From Lysobacter soli (GTDB taxonomy: Bacteria > Pseudomonadota > Gammaproteobacteria > Xanthomonadales > Xanthomonadaceae): a stretch of 64,000 nucleotides of DNA. Each line of letters opens with the position of its first letter. The stretch's first letter is position 1. The DNA lies in assembly GCF_003382285.1 (NCBI RefSeq), contig NZ_QTJR01000001.1:1-64000 (forward strand), written 5' to 3'. The notes under the pieces were generated by a model, which was given only the letters and a program-made list of their open reading frames with translations, did not search any database and was not told the DNA's origin. Of the stretch, positions 7,912 to 17,365 are shown one piece after another. The translations under genes were made by a program, and so were the position numbers.

Positions 7912-8841
7912 CTAGCCCGCCGGGCCGCGCATCGCCATTACCTCGCGACGCGGCGGTGCGCCGAACAGGCGGCGGTATTCGCGACTGAACTGCGACGGAC
8001 TTTCGTAGCCGACGCGATGGCTCGCAGCCGCCGCCTCGATGCCGTCGACCAGCATCAGGCGACGCGCTTCCTGCAGGCGCAGCTGCTTCTGGTACTGCAG
8101 CGGCGTCATCGCGGTGGCGGCCTTGAAACGCTCGTGCAGCGACGACGCGCTCATGTGCGCGGCAGCGGCGAGCTGCTCGATGCGCAGCGGCTCGTGGTAA
8201 CGCTGCTTGATCAGGTCGATGGCGCGCGCGACGCGCTGCGACGGGCCTTCCACGTCGCACAACTCGCGAAGGCGCCCGCCGAGTTCGCCGGTGAGCACGC
8301 GGTAATGGATCTCGCGCGTCGCCAGCGGTGCGAGGATCCCCGCTTCTTCGGGCGTATCGATCAGGCGCACCAGGCGCAGCACGGCATCGAGCAGCGTCGG
8401 ACTCGTTCGACCGACGAACACCGCACGGCCGCCGCGACGCGACGCGCGTTCGGCCGGCAGTTGCTGCAGCAGTTCGTTGACCAGCGCGGTGTCGATGTCG
8501 ATGCGCAGGCACAGGTAGGGCGAGTTCGGCGTGGCGTCGAGGATCTGCCCGGTGATGGGCAGCGACATCGACACCACGAGGTAATTCAGCGCGTCGTAGT
8601 GGAAGACGTCCTCGCCCAGCAGCGCCCGCTTGCTGCCCTGCACGACCACGCACAGGCTCGGGTGGTAGACGCCGGGCAACGGCAGCGAGGGTTCGCTGGC
8701 CTGGATCAGCGAAAGGCCCGGCACGATGGAATCATGCAGACCATCGCCGGGGATGTTTCGGGCAATCCGGTCGGCGAGCTCGGCCTGCTGGGCCTCCATG
8801 CCGTGCGGCGCTGCGATGACGTTGGAGCCTTGCGTGTTCAT
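7912..8841 (-). CDS. AraC-family transcriptional regulator
   Basis: The 309-residue protein combines an AraC_N-type cupin-like ligand domain (about 30-185, including LPGVYHPSLCVVVQGSKRALLG) with a C-terminal double helix-turn-helix (about 205-300). The DNA-binding half shows HMSASSLHERFKAATAMTPLQYQKQ and the second helix pair HRVGYESPSQFSREYRRLFG. It diverges from an aldo/keto reductase gene across a 174-bp spacer and probably controls that gene and the following SDR gene. This genomic pairing is common for the subfamily. The inducer is unknown. Confidence 0.9.
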   Translation of the reverse strand: MNTQGSNVIAAPHGMEAQQAELADRIARNIPGDGLHDSIVPGLSLIQASEPSLPLPGVYHPSLCVVVQGSKRALLGEDVFHYDALNYLVVSMSLPITGQILDATPNSPYLCLRIDIDTALVNELLQQLPAERASRRGGRAVFVGRTSPTLLDAVLRLVRLIDTPEEAGILAPLATREIHYRVLTGELGGRLRELCDVEGPSQRVARAIDLIKQRYHEPLRIEQLAAAAHMSASSLHERFKAATAMTPLQYQKQLRLQEARRLMLVDGIEAAAASHRVGYESPSQFSREYRRLFGAPPRREVMAMRGPAG

Positions 8842-9015
8842 GGTCTACGCCTCCAATGGGCACGAAGCGATTATGCGCCGCCCGCCGAGTCCGCCAAGGA
8901 CGCCGCGCACACCCCCGGAGGATCGGGCAAGGATCGCAGAGCATCGGGCTAACGTCGTCACGGGGGTCGGGCGCAGCATGTGTCCCACGCTTCCCCCACC
9001 TCGCAGGAGCCTCGC

Positions 9016-10014
<999 letters not shown>

Positions 10015-10116
10015 TCCTCCGCCGGCGCGCAGGCGTCGGCGTCCTTCGAAACGCCCTGACGCGGCCGGTGCATACGGCCGCGACGGGCCCTTGCATCCCG
10101 ACATCCGGAGAACACC

Positions 10117-10878
10117 ATGTCCAATCAGACCCCTTCCCTCTCCCTCGACATCGCCGGCAAGGTCGTCGCCATCACCGGCGCGAGCAGCGGCATCGGCGAA
10201 GCGACCGCGCTGCGGCTGGCGCAGCACGGCGCGATCCTCGCACTTGGCGCGCGTCGTACCGACCGGCTCGAAGCCATCGCCACGCGCATCCGCAACGAAG
10301 GCGGCGACGTGTTCGTGCAGGCGCTCGACGTCACGCGGCGCGACGACGTGGAGGCGTTCGTCAATGCGACGATCGCGCGCTTCGGCCGCGTCGACGTGCT
10401 GGTCAACAACGCGGGCGTGATGCCGCTCTCGCGCATGGCCGATCTCAAGGTCGACGAATGGGACCGCATGGTCGACGTCAACGTGAAGGGCGTGCTGTAC
10501 GGCATCGGCGCCGTGCTGCCGTCGATGAACGAGCGCGGCGCCGGGCAGATCATCAACGTCTCGTCCGTCGCCGGCCGCCAGGTGTTCGCCACGGCCGCCG
10601 TCTACTGCGCCACGAAGTTCGCCGTGCACGCGCTGTCGGAGGGTCTGCGCCAGGAATCGCCGTTCCTGCGCGTGACGACCATCGCGCCGGGCGCGGTCGA
10701 ATCGGAACTCACCAGCACGATTTCCGATCCGGCGATGAAGCGCGAAGTGGACGAGGTGTTCCGCAAGGACATGCTGCCGGCGGATGCAATCGCGCGCGCC
10801 ATCGCCTTCGCGATCGGCCAGCCGGCCGACGTTGACGTCAACGAACTGGTGGTTCGCCCGACGGCGCAGGCCTACTGA
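10117..10878 (+). CDS. Short-chain dehydrogenase/reductase
   Basis: The 253-residue protein is a classical SDR. The cofactor-binding TGASSGIG is at residues 20-27, NNAG at 97-100, the catalytic Ser at 149-150 and YCATK places Tyr163 and Lys167. Asp71 in ALDV is the usual adenine-ring contact. It resembles the YdfG/serine-dehydrogenase-like oxidoreductases often found beside AraC regulators and aldo/keto reductases. It follows the reductase by 102 bp with no evident terminator, so cotranscription is plausible. The substrate is unknown. Confidence 0.92.
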   Translation: MSNQTPSLSLDIAGKVVAITGASSGIGEATALRLAQHGAILALGARRTDRLEAIATRIRNEGGDVFVQALDVTRRDDVEAFVNATIARFGRVDVLVNNAGVMPLSRMADLKVDEWDRMVDVNVKGVLYGIGAVLPSMNERGAGQIINVSSVAGRQVFATAAVYCATKFAVHALSEGLRQESPFLRVTTIAPGAVESELTSTISDPAMKREVDEVFRKDMLPADAIARAIAFAIGQPADVDVNELVVRPTAQAY

Positions 10879-11351
10879 TCGCCCTTCTGGTACGTCCCGA
10901 TGAACTCCGCCTGCCCGAGCACATGGCCTTCCATGGCGTCGAGCAGGCGGAGCTTGTCGACGTCGCCGAGATCCGGCAATTCGATGTCCAGTGCGTAGAG
11001 CTTGAAGAAATAGCGATGCCGGCCGATCGGCGGACACGGACCGCCGTAGCCGGCGCGCTGCCAGCCGTTCTGGCCCGCCTTGGTGCCGAACGGCAGGCGG
11101 TCGGTCTGGATGTTTTCCGCTAGGCCCGTCGAGTTCGCCGGCAGGTTGTAGAGCACCCAATGCACGAATACGCGCTTGGGCGCCGCGGGATCGGGCGCGT
11201 CGGGATCCTCGACGATCAGCGCCAGGCTGCGCGTGCCCTCCGGCGCGCCGGACCAGCGCAGTTCCGGCGAAACGTCGTCACCTTCGCAGGTGAAGCGCGA
11301 GGGAATCGCTGCGTTGTGTTCGAAGGCGGGCGAACTGATCTGGAAAGCCAT
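10872..11351 (-). CDS. YbhB/YbcL family Raf-kinase-inhibitor-like (PEBP) protein
   Basis: The 159-residue protein has the bacterial PEBP pattern. FTCEGDDVSPELRWSG forms the start of the ligand pocket, LIVEDPDAPDPAAP is the DPDxP loop, FVHWVLYNLP follows, and the segment from YGGPCPP to HRYFFKLYALD supplies the GxPCPP and HRYxF motifs. Bacterial members have no settled biochemical role. It is convergent with the SDR gene and overlaps it by seven bases. Confidence 0.93.
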   Translation of the reverse strand: MAFQISSPAFEHNAAIPSRFTCEGDDVSPELRWSGAPEGTRSLALIVEDPDAPDPAAPKRVFVHWVLYNLPANSTGLAENIQTDRLPFGTKAGQNGWQRAGYGGPCPPIGRHRYFFKLYALDIELPDLGDVDKLRLLDAMEGHVLGQAEFIGTYQKGDQ

Positions 11352-11439
11352 CCGCGACTCCTTGCCCGGTTCACGTCGCCCGGTTCACGACATCGACGCG
11401 ATTGTTCGGCATCGCGCGCATGCATGCCGTCAAGGACGG

Positions 11440-12051
11440 CTAACGTTTTGACGTCACCGCACGGCGCAGGTTGTTGCGCGCGGACGCGTCCAGGCGCTGG
11501 TGGAAGAACGGCGTGAGGTAGATGCGCTCGCGCCCGAGCAACGATTTCAGGAAGCGCTTGCGGTTGATCTTGAACAACCACCCCGGCACGACGGCGCGGT
11601 ATTCGGCTGCGATGCCGCGATCGTAGGCATCGAACACCGTCGGCTCCGCGCCGAGGATCGCCATGTCGCAGTCGAGGAACAGCGCGGCCTCCTCGTCCAC
11701 GTCGTTCGGCTCCAGCACGCCATGCCGCGCGGTGAGTTCGATCAGCTGCGTCACGCGCGGCACGTCGATGTGGCGATCGGGCATGAAGCGCGCGATGTGT
11801 TCTTCGGCCAGCTGCGCCGAGCGCGTTTCGTTGTCCTTGCGGCCGGCTTCGTAGATCGCGTCGTGGTAGAGCACGGCGAGCGCGACTTCCGCCGGCTGCG
11901 TCCAGCCCGGCCCGTGCGATGCCTCGACGTAATGGCGCAGCACTTCGCGGACGTGCTCGAAGTTGTGGTACGCGCGTGGCGGCGTCGCATACGCGCTTTC
12001 GAGCGCGATGCGCTGGGGTTCGGGGAGATCGAAGGGAAGGTTCAGCGACAT
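11440..12051 (-). CDS. HD-domain-like predicted metal-dependent phosphohydrolase
   Basis: The 203-residue cytosolic protein matches a family of predicted metal-dependent HD-superfamily phosphohydrolases. Metal-ligand candidates are His in YHNFEHV, the HD pair in VLYHDAIYEAG, and a downstream ELTARHGV segment, in the usual HD order. The ATG at 12051 begins the conserved region (MSLNLPFDLPEPQ); the frame stays open upstream through a repeat, which is not credible as coding. The substrate is unknown. Confidence 0.82.
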   Translation of the reverse strand: MSLNLPFDLPEPQRIALESAYATPPRAYHNFEHVREVLRHYVEASHGPGWTQPAEVALAVLYHDAIYEAGRKDNETRSAQLAEEHIARFMPDRHIDVPRVTQLIELTARHGVLEPNDVDEEAALFLDCDMAILGAEPTVFDAYDRGIAAEYRAVVPGWLFKINRKRFLKSLLGRERIYLTPFFHQRLDASARNNLRRAVTSKR

Positions 12052-12192
12052 GGGCGGGCGGCGAGCTGACGTGGGTGCATTGTCGCGCTGTAAGCAGCCT
12101 GCGTCTTGCGTCATCAACATTTCGCGGAAGCCCGTCACCTGCACGCGGCCGTCGTGGTGGGAATGCGGGGCATCGCGGTCGTACACACATCG

Positions 12193-12240
12193 CATGCCCC
12201 GACCCTCACCCCAACCCCTCTCCCGGAGGGAGCCGGGCTC
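12193..12240. repeat. Degenerate palindromic repeat
   Basis: CCTCACCCCAACCCCTCTCC followed by CGGAGGGAGCCGGGCT is a decayed copy of the window's main palindromic repeat. It lies just upstream of the HD-family gene and beyond the 3' end of the FMN reductase gene. Confidence 0.75.
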
Positions 12241-12246
12241 AAGCAC

Positions 12247-12819
12247 TCAGGCCCGCGCGCGCCCCGCATCCACATGCAGACGCACCCACTGCGCGTAGCG
12301 GTCCATCCAGTCCTGCAGGAACTTGCGGCTGCCTTCGTTGGCGACGTTGCCCGAATCGTCGAAGAAGCCTTCCTTCACGTGGATGTACGCCTCTGGCTGG
12401 CCCATCGTCGGCGCGTCCAGGTAGGCCAGGATGTTGCGCAGGTGCTGCTGCGACATCGCGGTGCCCGCCGCGCCGATGGAGCCGCCGATCACGCCCGCCG
12501 GCTTGCCCTGCCACGCACTGTCGCCGTACGGGCGCGAGGCGTGGTCGATCGCGTTCTTCAGCACGCCTGGCACCGAGCGGTTGTATTCCGGCGTGACGAA
12601 GAGGACGCCGTCGGCCTCGCGGACTTCCTGCTTGAGCCGCTTCACCGGCGCGGCCTGATGGCTGTCGTCGTCCTGGTTGTACAGGGGGAGGTCGTCGATC
12701 CGGCACTCGTGGAAGGTGAAGGACGACGGCGCCATCTTCGTCAGCGCGTTGGCGAGCTGGCGGTTGATCGATTCCTGCCGGAGGCTGCCGATCAGCAGCC
12801 CGATGCGGTACTGGCTCAT
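12247..12819 (-). CDS. NADPH-dependent FMN reductase / NAD(P)H quinone reductase
   Basis: The 190-residue flavodoxin-like protein shows the family's N-terminal phosphate-binding loop IGSLRQESINRQLA, the central VTPEYNRSVPGVLKNAIDH motif and a GGSIGAAGT loop. These features match ChrR/YieF/azoreductase-type FMN-dependent quinone or chromate reductases, usually tetrameric and cytosolic. The ATG at 12819 begins the family-conserved N-terminus (MSQYRIGLLIGS). It lies downstream of yjdM on the same strand with a 77-bp gap. Confidence 0.92.
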   Translation of the reverse strand: MSQYRIGLLIGSLRQESINRQLANALTKMAPSSFTFHECRIDDLPLYNQDDDSHQAAPVKRLKQEVREADGVLFVTPEYNRSVPGVLKNAIDHASRPYGDSAWQGKPAGVIGGSIGAAGTAMSQQHLRNILAYLDAPTMGQPEAYIHVKEGFFDDSGNVANEGSRKFLQDWMDRYAQWVRLHVDAGRARA

Positions 12820-12896
12820 GGAACGCTCCCGTGTCGGAAAGCGTCCACTTTCGCGCCGCCCGCGATAACACGCGGTGATGGCGCGTCGCCCTGCGC

Positions 12897-13238
12897 TCAG
12901 GCCTTGCGCAGGAAGATCGTCTTCAGGACGAGGCCCTTGATCTTGTCGGAGTTGCCTTCGATGTGTTCGGCATCGTCCTCGACCAGGCGGATGTTGCGGA
13001 TCACCGTGCCCTGCTTGAGCGGGATGGAGGCCCCCTTGACCTTCAGGTCCTTGATCACCACCACCGTGTCGCCGTTGGCCAGCGTGTTGCCGTTGCTGTC
13101 GCGCACGACCACGCTCGAGGAGGTCTCGCCCTCGCCTTCCACCGGCCATTCGAAGCCGCAATCGGCACAGACGAAGTTCGCACCGTCCACGTAGGTGTTG
13201 GTCAGGGTGCACTGCGGACAGGCGGGCGAAACGGGCAT
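12897..13238 (-). CDS. yjdM: Zinc-ribbon protein YjdM (PhnA-like)
   Basis: The 113-residue protein matches YjdM (formerly PhnA of Escherichia coli, not phosphonoacetate hydrolase). It has an N-terminal zinc ribbon with two CX2C pairs (Cys7/10 and Cys24/27) and an SH3-like C-terminal domain with NGDTVVVIKDLKVKG and IKGLVLKTIFLRKA. Its molecular role is unknown despite wide conservation; the historical link to alkylphosphonate use is not supported by any phosphonate gene nearby. Confidence 0.93.
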   Translation of the reverse strand: MPVSPACPQCTLTNTYVDGANFVCADCGFEWPVEGEGETSSSVVVRDSNGNTLANGDTVVVIKDLKVKGASIPLKQGTVIRNIRLVEDDAEHIEGNSDKIKGLVLKTIFLRKA

Positions 13239-13305
13239 GGCACGGCTCCTGCTTGGGGCCGCGCATTCTACGCGACCGTGACGCCGATCCGCGGCGCAGC
13301 GCGGG

Positions 13306-13689
13306 TCAAGGCGCAGGTTTCTCGGGGAGCGATTCGCGCTCGCGCGCGCGTTCGAGTTCGCGGATTTCGGACACGTCGCGCTCGAGGAAATAGTTGAGGA
13401 AGGTGCGGATCACCGCGACCGCGGCGAGGCGTCCGATGCCGTCCCAGTCGGGCGTGATGGAGGATTCGATGATGTCCGCCGCCAGCTGGAACGTCAGGCC
13501 CGCCACAAGCCAGTGCGAGTAGCGCATCCACAGGTGGCGCCGCTCGTGCCGGTCGATCTCGCCCCGCGCCATCAGCAGCGCGATGCCGTCCTTCACCGCG
13601 ATGAGCGTGCCCAGCACGATCGTGCCCAGCGCGATGAAGTCGATCGCCAGGATGGTCGGTTCGGATACGGCGATCAGCCAGCGCTCCAT
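13306..13689 (-). CDS. DUF1622 membrane protein
   Basis: The 127-residue protein has three predicted hydrophobic helices, with a conserved RHLWMRYSHWLVAGLTFQLAADIIES segment between and within them. It ends in a charged tail rich in Glu/Arg. This is the usual layout of DUF1622 proteins, whose function is unknown. It follows the formylglycine-generating enzyme gene on the same strand after 49 bp and may be the last gene of that operon. Confidence 0.85.
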   Translation of the reverse strand: MERWLIAVSEPTILAIDFIALGTIVLGTLIAVKDGIALLMARGEIDRHERRHLWMRYSHWLVAGLTFQLAADIIESSITPDWDGIGRLAAVAVIRTFLNYFLERDVSEIRELERARERESLPEKPAP

Positions 13690-13738
13690 ACGCCCTCCCC
13701 GCCGCGCATCGCGGCCGTGTCAACTCATCGCGTTCGAT

Positions 13739-14695
13739 TCAGCCGCGCACCACCAGCCGGAAACCGACGTGGCAGGTCGAGGTATCCACCGGCTGCGCCA
13801 TACGCGCCGCCGGGCGATAACGACGGCAATAGTTCGGCGCGCACAGGTGCGATCCGCCCTTCATCACGCGACGCGGGATACGCGCGGGATCGCGCGGGTC
13901 CAGGCTCGCGTCACGCTCGGCGCCGCGTGGATTCTCGAGCGTGCAGCACGAATGCTGCTGGATGCGGCCGTGGTCCTGGTACCAGTCGGCGGTCCATTCC
14001 CACACGTTGCCGATCATGTCGTACAGGCCATAACCATTGGGCTCGAACGAGCCGACCGGCGCGGTCCACGCGTAGCCATCTTCGGGCTTCAGCTCCCACG
14101 GGAACTCGCCCTGCCACGTGTTCGCCATGTGCTTGCCGTCGGGCACCAGTTCGTCGCCCCACGCGTATTCGGTGCCATCGCGCCCGCCTTTTGCGGCGAA
14201 TTCCCATTCGGCTTCCGTCGGCAGGTCCTTGCCGATCCACTTTGCGTACGCGAGCGCGTCTGCGTAGGCGACATGCACGACGGGGTGGTCCTCCAGTCCA
14301 TCGAGCGAACTGTCCGGACCGCGCGGATGCCGCCAGTCGGCGCCGGGAATGTACTGCCACCAGTGGTAGTGATTGCGCAGGTCCACGCGCCCCGGCGGCG
14401 GCACGAAGACGACCGATGCCGGCACCAGCATCGCCGGATCAGCATCGGGATAATCCGCCGCATCGGCCGGCTTCTCAGCCTGCGTGACATGCCCCGTCGC
14501 CGCGACGAAGCGCGCGAAATCGCGATTTGTCACCGCATGACGATCGATCCGGAAGGCATCGACGCGCACCTTGTGCGCCGGCTTTTCTTCCGGGTAGTGA
14601 TCGTTCGAGCCCATCGTGAACGAGCCGCCTTCGATGCGGACCATGTCATCGTGCCGGCGGTCGGCACGCGTAGGGTTTTCGACCGTCTCGCTCAA
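13739..14695 (-). CDS. Formylglycine-generating enzyme (sulfatase-modifying factor)
   Basis: FGE oxidises the active-site cysteine of sulfatases to C-alpha-formylglycine using O2 and copper. The 318-residue protein has the full FGE-sulfatase fold: MVRIEGGSFTMGSND near the start, LPTEAEWEFAAKGG (about 158-171), YDMIGNVWEWTADWY (about 225-239) and GGSHLCAPNYCRRYRPAARM near the end. The two catalytic cysteines are present as Cys285 and Cys290, so it is likely a true FGE and not one of the many cysteine-less SUMF1 paralogues. There is no signal peptide. It overlaps the HAD gene by four bases and is two genes downstream of the sulfatase it presumably activates. Confidence 0.92.
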   Translation of the reverse strand: MSETVENPTRADRRHDDMVRIEGGSFTMGSNDHYPEEKPAHKVRVDAFRIDRHAVTNRDFARFVAATGHVTQAEKPADAADYPDADPAMLVPASVVFVPPPGRVDLRNHYHWWQYIPGADWRHPRGPDSSLDGLEDHPVVHVAYADALAYAKWIGKDLPTEAEWEFAAKGGRDGTEYAWGDELVPDGKHMANTWQGEFPWELKPEDGYAWTAPVGSFEPNGYGLYDMIGNVWEWTADWYQDHGRIQQHSCCTLENPRGAERDASLDPRDPARIPRRVMKGGSHLCAPNYCRRYRPAARMAQPVDTSTCHVGFRLVVRG

Positions 14696-15645
14696 GCATT
14701 GCCTCCGTTGGGGGTCTCGTCGCCGTCGGCGAACACGCGGTTCCAGTCGCGTTGCATGCTCACCACGCCGATGCCCAGTTCAGCGGCCCGGTCGAGCCCG
14801 TCGCGCAGCGCGCTCAGCCTGAAATCGCGATCGTAGGCGAACTCGCGCGTGGCATCGTCGTGGTGCAGGAGCCACGCCATGCGCGGCCCCGTGCCACCGA
14901 GCGTATACCGGATCATCGGCAGGTCGCCATCGGAATTTCCGAACGCGAACACGGGCCGGCGACCGATGTGCAACGCGATGTTGACCACCTTCTCATCCCG
15001 GTCGTCGAAGCTGCCCAGTTCGGGCAGTTTCCGCAGCACCATGCCGTCGGCGCCGTCTTCGAGTTTCATCCTCGTGCTGGAACCGACGACCTGCTCCGGC
15101 GGAATGCCGTACAGCTGCTGCGCGACCACCCGCACGAACTCGATGCCGCCGCCGGTGACGATGTACGTCTTGAATCCATTCGCGCGCAGATGATCGAGCA
15201 GCTCGCGCTGCGGCGCGTAGGTGTTGCGCAGGAACGGTCGGCGCAGCTTCGGATGCTCGGCCTGCCGCAGCCAGCGCCACGCGTTGGCGTGGAACTCCTC
15301 GACCGTCATGCCCGCATGCGTCGCGAACGCCGGCTCGAACACATCCTTCTTCGGCAGCGACATCAACGTCTTCACGTCGCCGTCGATCATCGCCTTGAAC
15401 GCGGGCTTTTCCAGCAGCGACGGATCCTGCTGCGCCAGCCGCTTCACCTCGGCCAGCGCGAAGAACACCTGCACCTGCAGCGGATACTCGCACCACAACG
15501 TGCCGTCGTTGTCGAACGCGGCAATGCGTTCGGCGGGCGCGACGAAATCCGGGCCACCTTGCGCACACACGCGCGCGACGAAGTCGAGGATCCCCGACTT
15601 CGCCGCGCCGTCGTTCCAGGAAGGCAACGGGTCCATGCGTGGCAT
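14692..15645 (-). CDS. HAD-superfamily phosphatase
   Basis: The 317-residue protein has the HAD motifs in order: FDNDGTLW (Asp45 nucleophile, Asp47 acid/base), the motif II threonine in IVTGGG, a Lys within the KLEDG/RKLPE region and GNSDGD for metal binding. The cap is of the phosphoserine-phosphatase-like C1 type. It sits between the sulfatase (seven bases upstream) and FGE (four-base overlap), so it is firmly in that operon. A role in releasing phosphate from a sulfated or phosphorylated substrate is only a guess. Confidence 0.9.
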   Translation of the reverse strand: MPRMDPLPSWNDGAAKSGILDFVARVCAQGGPDFVAPAERIAAFDNDGTLWCEYPLQVQVFFALAEVKRLAQQDPSLLEKPAFKAMIDGDVKTLMSLPKKDVFEPAFATHAGMTVEEFHANAWRWLRQAEHPKLRRPFLRNTYAPQRELLDHLRANGFKTYIVTGGGIEFVRVVAQQLYGIPPEQVVGSSTRMKLEDGADGMVLRKLPELGSFDDRDEKVVNIALHIGRRPVFAFGNSDGDLPMIRYTLGGTGPRMAWLLHHDDATREFAYDRDFRLSALRDGLDRAAELGIGVVSMQRDWNRVFADGDETPNGGNA

Positions 15646-15652
15646 CCCTGCG

Positions 15653-17320
15653 TCAGCCGGACTTGCTGCTGATCTCCGTCATCTTCTGCTCGGCCTGCTC
15701 CAGGTTGAAGCTGCCGGGCGTCTGCGCGGGCGGGAACTCCTTGAACGTCGCGAGGAACTGGGCCGCCGCGGCCTGGGCGCCGTAGATCCAGAACGCATTG
15801 TGGAGCATCCAGTCCCAGTACGTGTTGGACGTGATGTCGGCACGCTCGTAAGGATCCATGCGCAGGTTGAACATCTTGGGCAGGCGAAGCTCGGTGAACG
15901 GCTCGGCCCAGATCTGCAGCGTGCCCTGGCAGCGCTGTTCCATGAAGACGATCTTCCAGTTCTGCCAGCGTATGCCGAGCACGTCGCCATCGTCGCTGAA
16001 GTAGAAGAACCACTTGCGGGGTGATTTCTCTTCCTCGCCCGTCAGGTAGGGCAGCAGGTTGTAGCCGTCGATGTGATTCTTGTACTTGCGACCGTTGACG
16101 GTGGTTCCCTTCTTCAGCCGATCGATGCAATCGGTGTCGCCGGCGGCGGCGAGCAGCGTCGGCAGCCAGTCGTGATGCTGGATGATCTCGTTGCTCACCG
16201 CGCCCGCGGGAATGCGGCCCGGCCAGCGGATCAGTTCCGGAATGCGGAACGCGCCTTCCCAGTTGCTGTTCTTCTCGCTGCGGAACGGCGTCATGCCCGC
16301 GTCCGGCCAGCTGTTCATGTGCGGGCCGTTGTCGGTCGAATAGATCACGATGGTGTCTTCGGCCAGTCCGAGTTCATCTAGCAGATCGAGCATCTGCCCG
16401 ACGTTCTTGTCGTGGTCGATCATCGTGTCGTGGTACGGCGACTGGTGCTCGCCGGCCTGCCCCATGCTCTCGGGCTTGGTGTGCGTGATGAAATGCATGT
16501 GCGTGGTGTTGAGCCACACGAAGAACGGCTTGCCGGCCTTGTCCTGGCGCTTGATGAAATCGCTGGCCGCCTCGACGAACTCGTCATCGCAGGTTTCCAT
16601 GCGTTTGCGGTTCAGCGGACCGGTGTCCTGGATCTTCTGCTTGCCGACGCGGCCCCAGCGGGGGTGCGTGGTCGCATCGTCCTTGTCCGTCGCCCAACTG
16701 TGGATCACGCCGCGCGGGCCGAACTGCTCGCGATACCGCGGGTCCTTCGGATAGCCGTACATCTCCGGCTCTTCCTCGGCGTTGAGGTGATAGAGGTTCC
16801 CGAAGAACTCATCGAAGCCGTGCAAGGTGGGCAGGTGCTTGTTCAGATCGCCCAGATGGTTCTTGCCGAACTGACCCGTCGCGTAGCCGCGATCCTTCAG
16901 CAGCGAAGCGATGGTCACCACCGAATCGACCATGCCCTGCGGCGCGCCGGGAATGCCTACCTTCGACAGCCCCGTGCGATGCACGCTCTGCCCCGTGATG
17001 AACGAGGAGCGGCCCGCGGTGCAGCTCTGCTCGCCATACGAATCGGTGAAGCGCATGCCTTCGTGCGCGATGCGGTCGATGTTGGGCGTGTGGTAGCCCA
17101 TCAGGCCGTGCGTGTAGCAGCTCAGGTTCGCAATGCCGATGTCGTCGCCCCAGATCACCAGGATGTTCGGCTGTTTCCCGCCCCCGCCGCCCCCGCCTTT
17201 GCGCGCGGACGCCTTCTGCGGTGCGCTCCCGCTGCTTGCGGCGCCCTTGTCGGACCGCTGCGAAGGCGGTGCGGATTTGGCCACCTTGGCCGGACGGGCG
17301 GCTTTTTTCGCCTGAGCCAT
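15653..17320 (-). CDS. Arylsulfatase (type I sulfatase)
   Basis: The 555-residue protein hydrolyses sulfate esters by family identity. Metal ligands Asp59/Asp60 lie in NILVIWGDDIG. The nucleophile motif is SCTAGRSSF, so Cys100 is followed by T-A-G-Arg104, with Ala where the canonical C-x-P-x-R has Pro. Later ligands lie in STDNGPHMN. Residues 1-50 are a Lys/Ala/Ser/Gly-rich tail with a run of seven glycines and no hydrophobic signal peptide, so the enzyme looks cytosolic, unlike most sulfatases. It is cotranscribed with a HAD phosphatase and FGE. The sulfated substrate is unknown. Confidence 0.93.
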   Translation of the reverse strand: MAQAKKAARPAKVAKSAPPSQRSDKGAASSGSAPQKASARKGGGGGGGKQPNILVIWGDDIGIANLSCYTHGLMGYHTPNIDRIAHEGMRFTDSYGEQSCTAGRSSFITGQSVHRTGLSKVGIPGAPQGMVDSVVTIASLLKDRGYATGQFGKNHLGDLNKHLPTLHGFDEFFGNLYHLNAEEEPEMYGYPKDPRYREQFGPRGVIHSWATDKDDATTHPRWGRVGKQKIQDTGPLNRKRMETCDDEFVEAASDFIKRQDKAGKPFFVWLNTTHMHFITHTKPESMGQAGEHQSPYHDTMIDHDKNVGQMLDLLDELGLAEDTIVIYSTDNGPHMNSWPDAGMTPFRSEKNSNWEGAFRIPELIRWPGRIPAGAVSNEIIQHHDWLPTLLAAAGDTDCIDRLKKGTTVNGRKYKNHIDGYNLLPYLTGEEEKSPRKWFFYFSDDGDVLGIRWQNWKIVFMEQRCQGTLQIWAEPFTELRLPKMFNLRMDPYERADITSNTYWDWMLHNAFWIYGAQAAAAQFLATFKEFPPAQTPGSFNLEQAEQKMTEISSKSG

Positions 17321-17365
17321 GACGCGTCTCCTTGTGGTGTGGGGGAAGCAGAACGAACAGCGGGA

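Noticed and set aside
13739-14695. FGE-like gene as an EgtB-type or cysteine-less SUMF1 paralogue
   Set aside because: Both FGE catalytic cysteines are present in GGSHLC-x4-C context and the sulfatase is in the same operon; EgtB would have a DinB domain.
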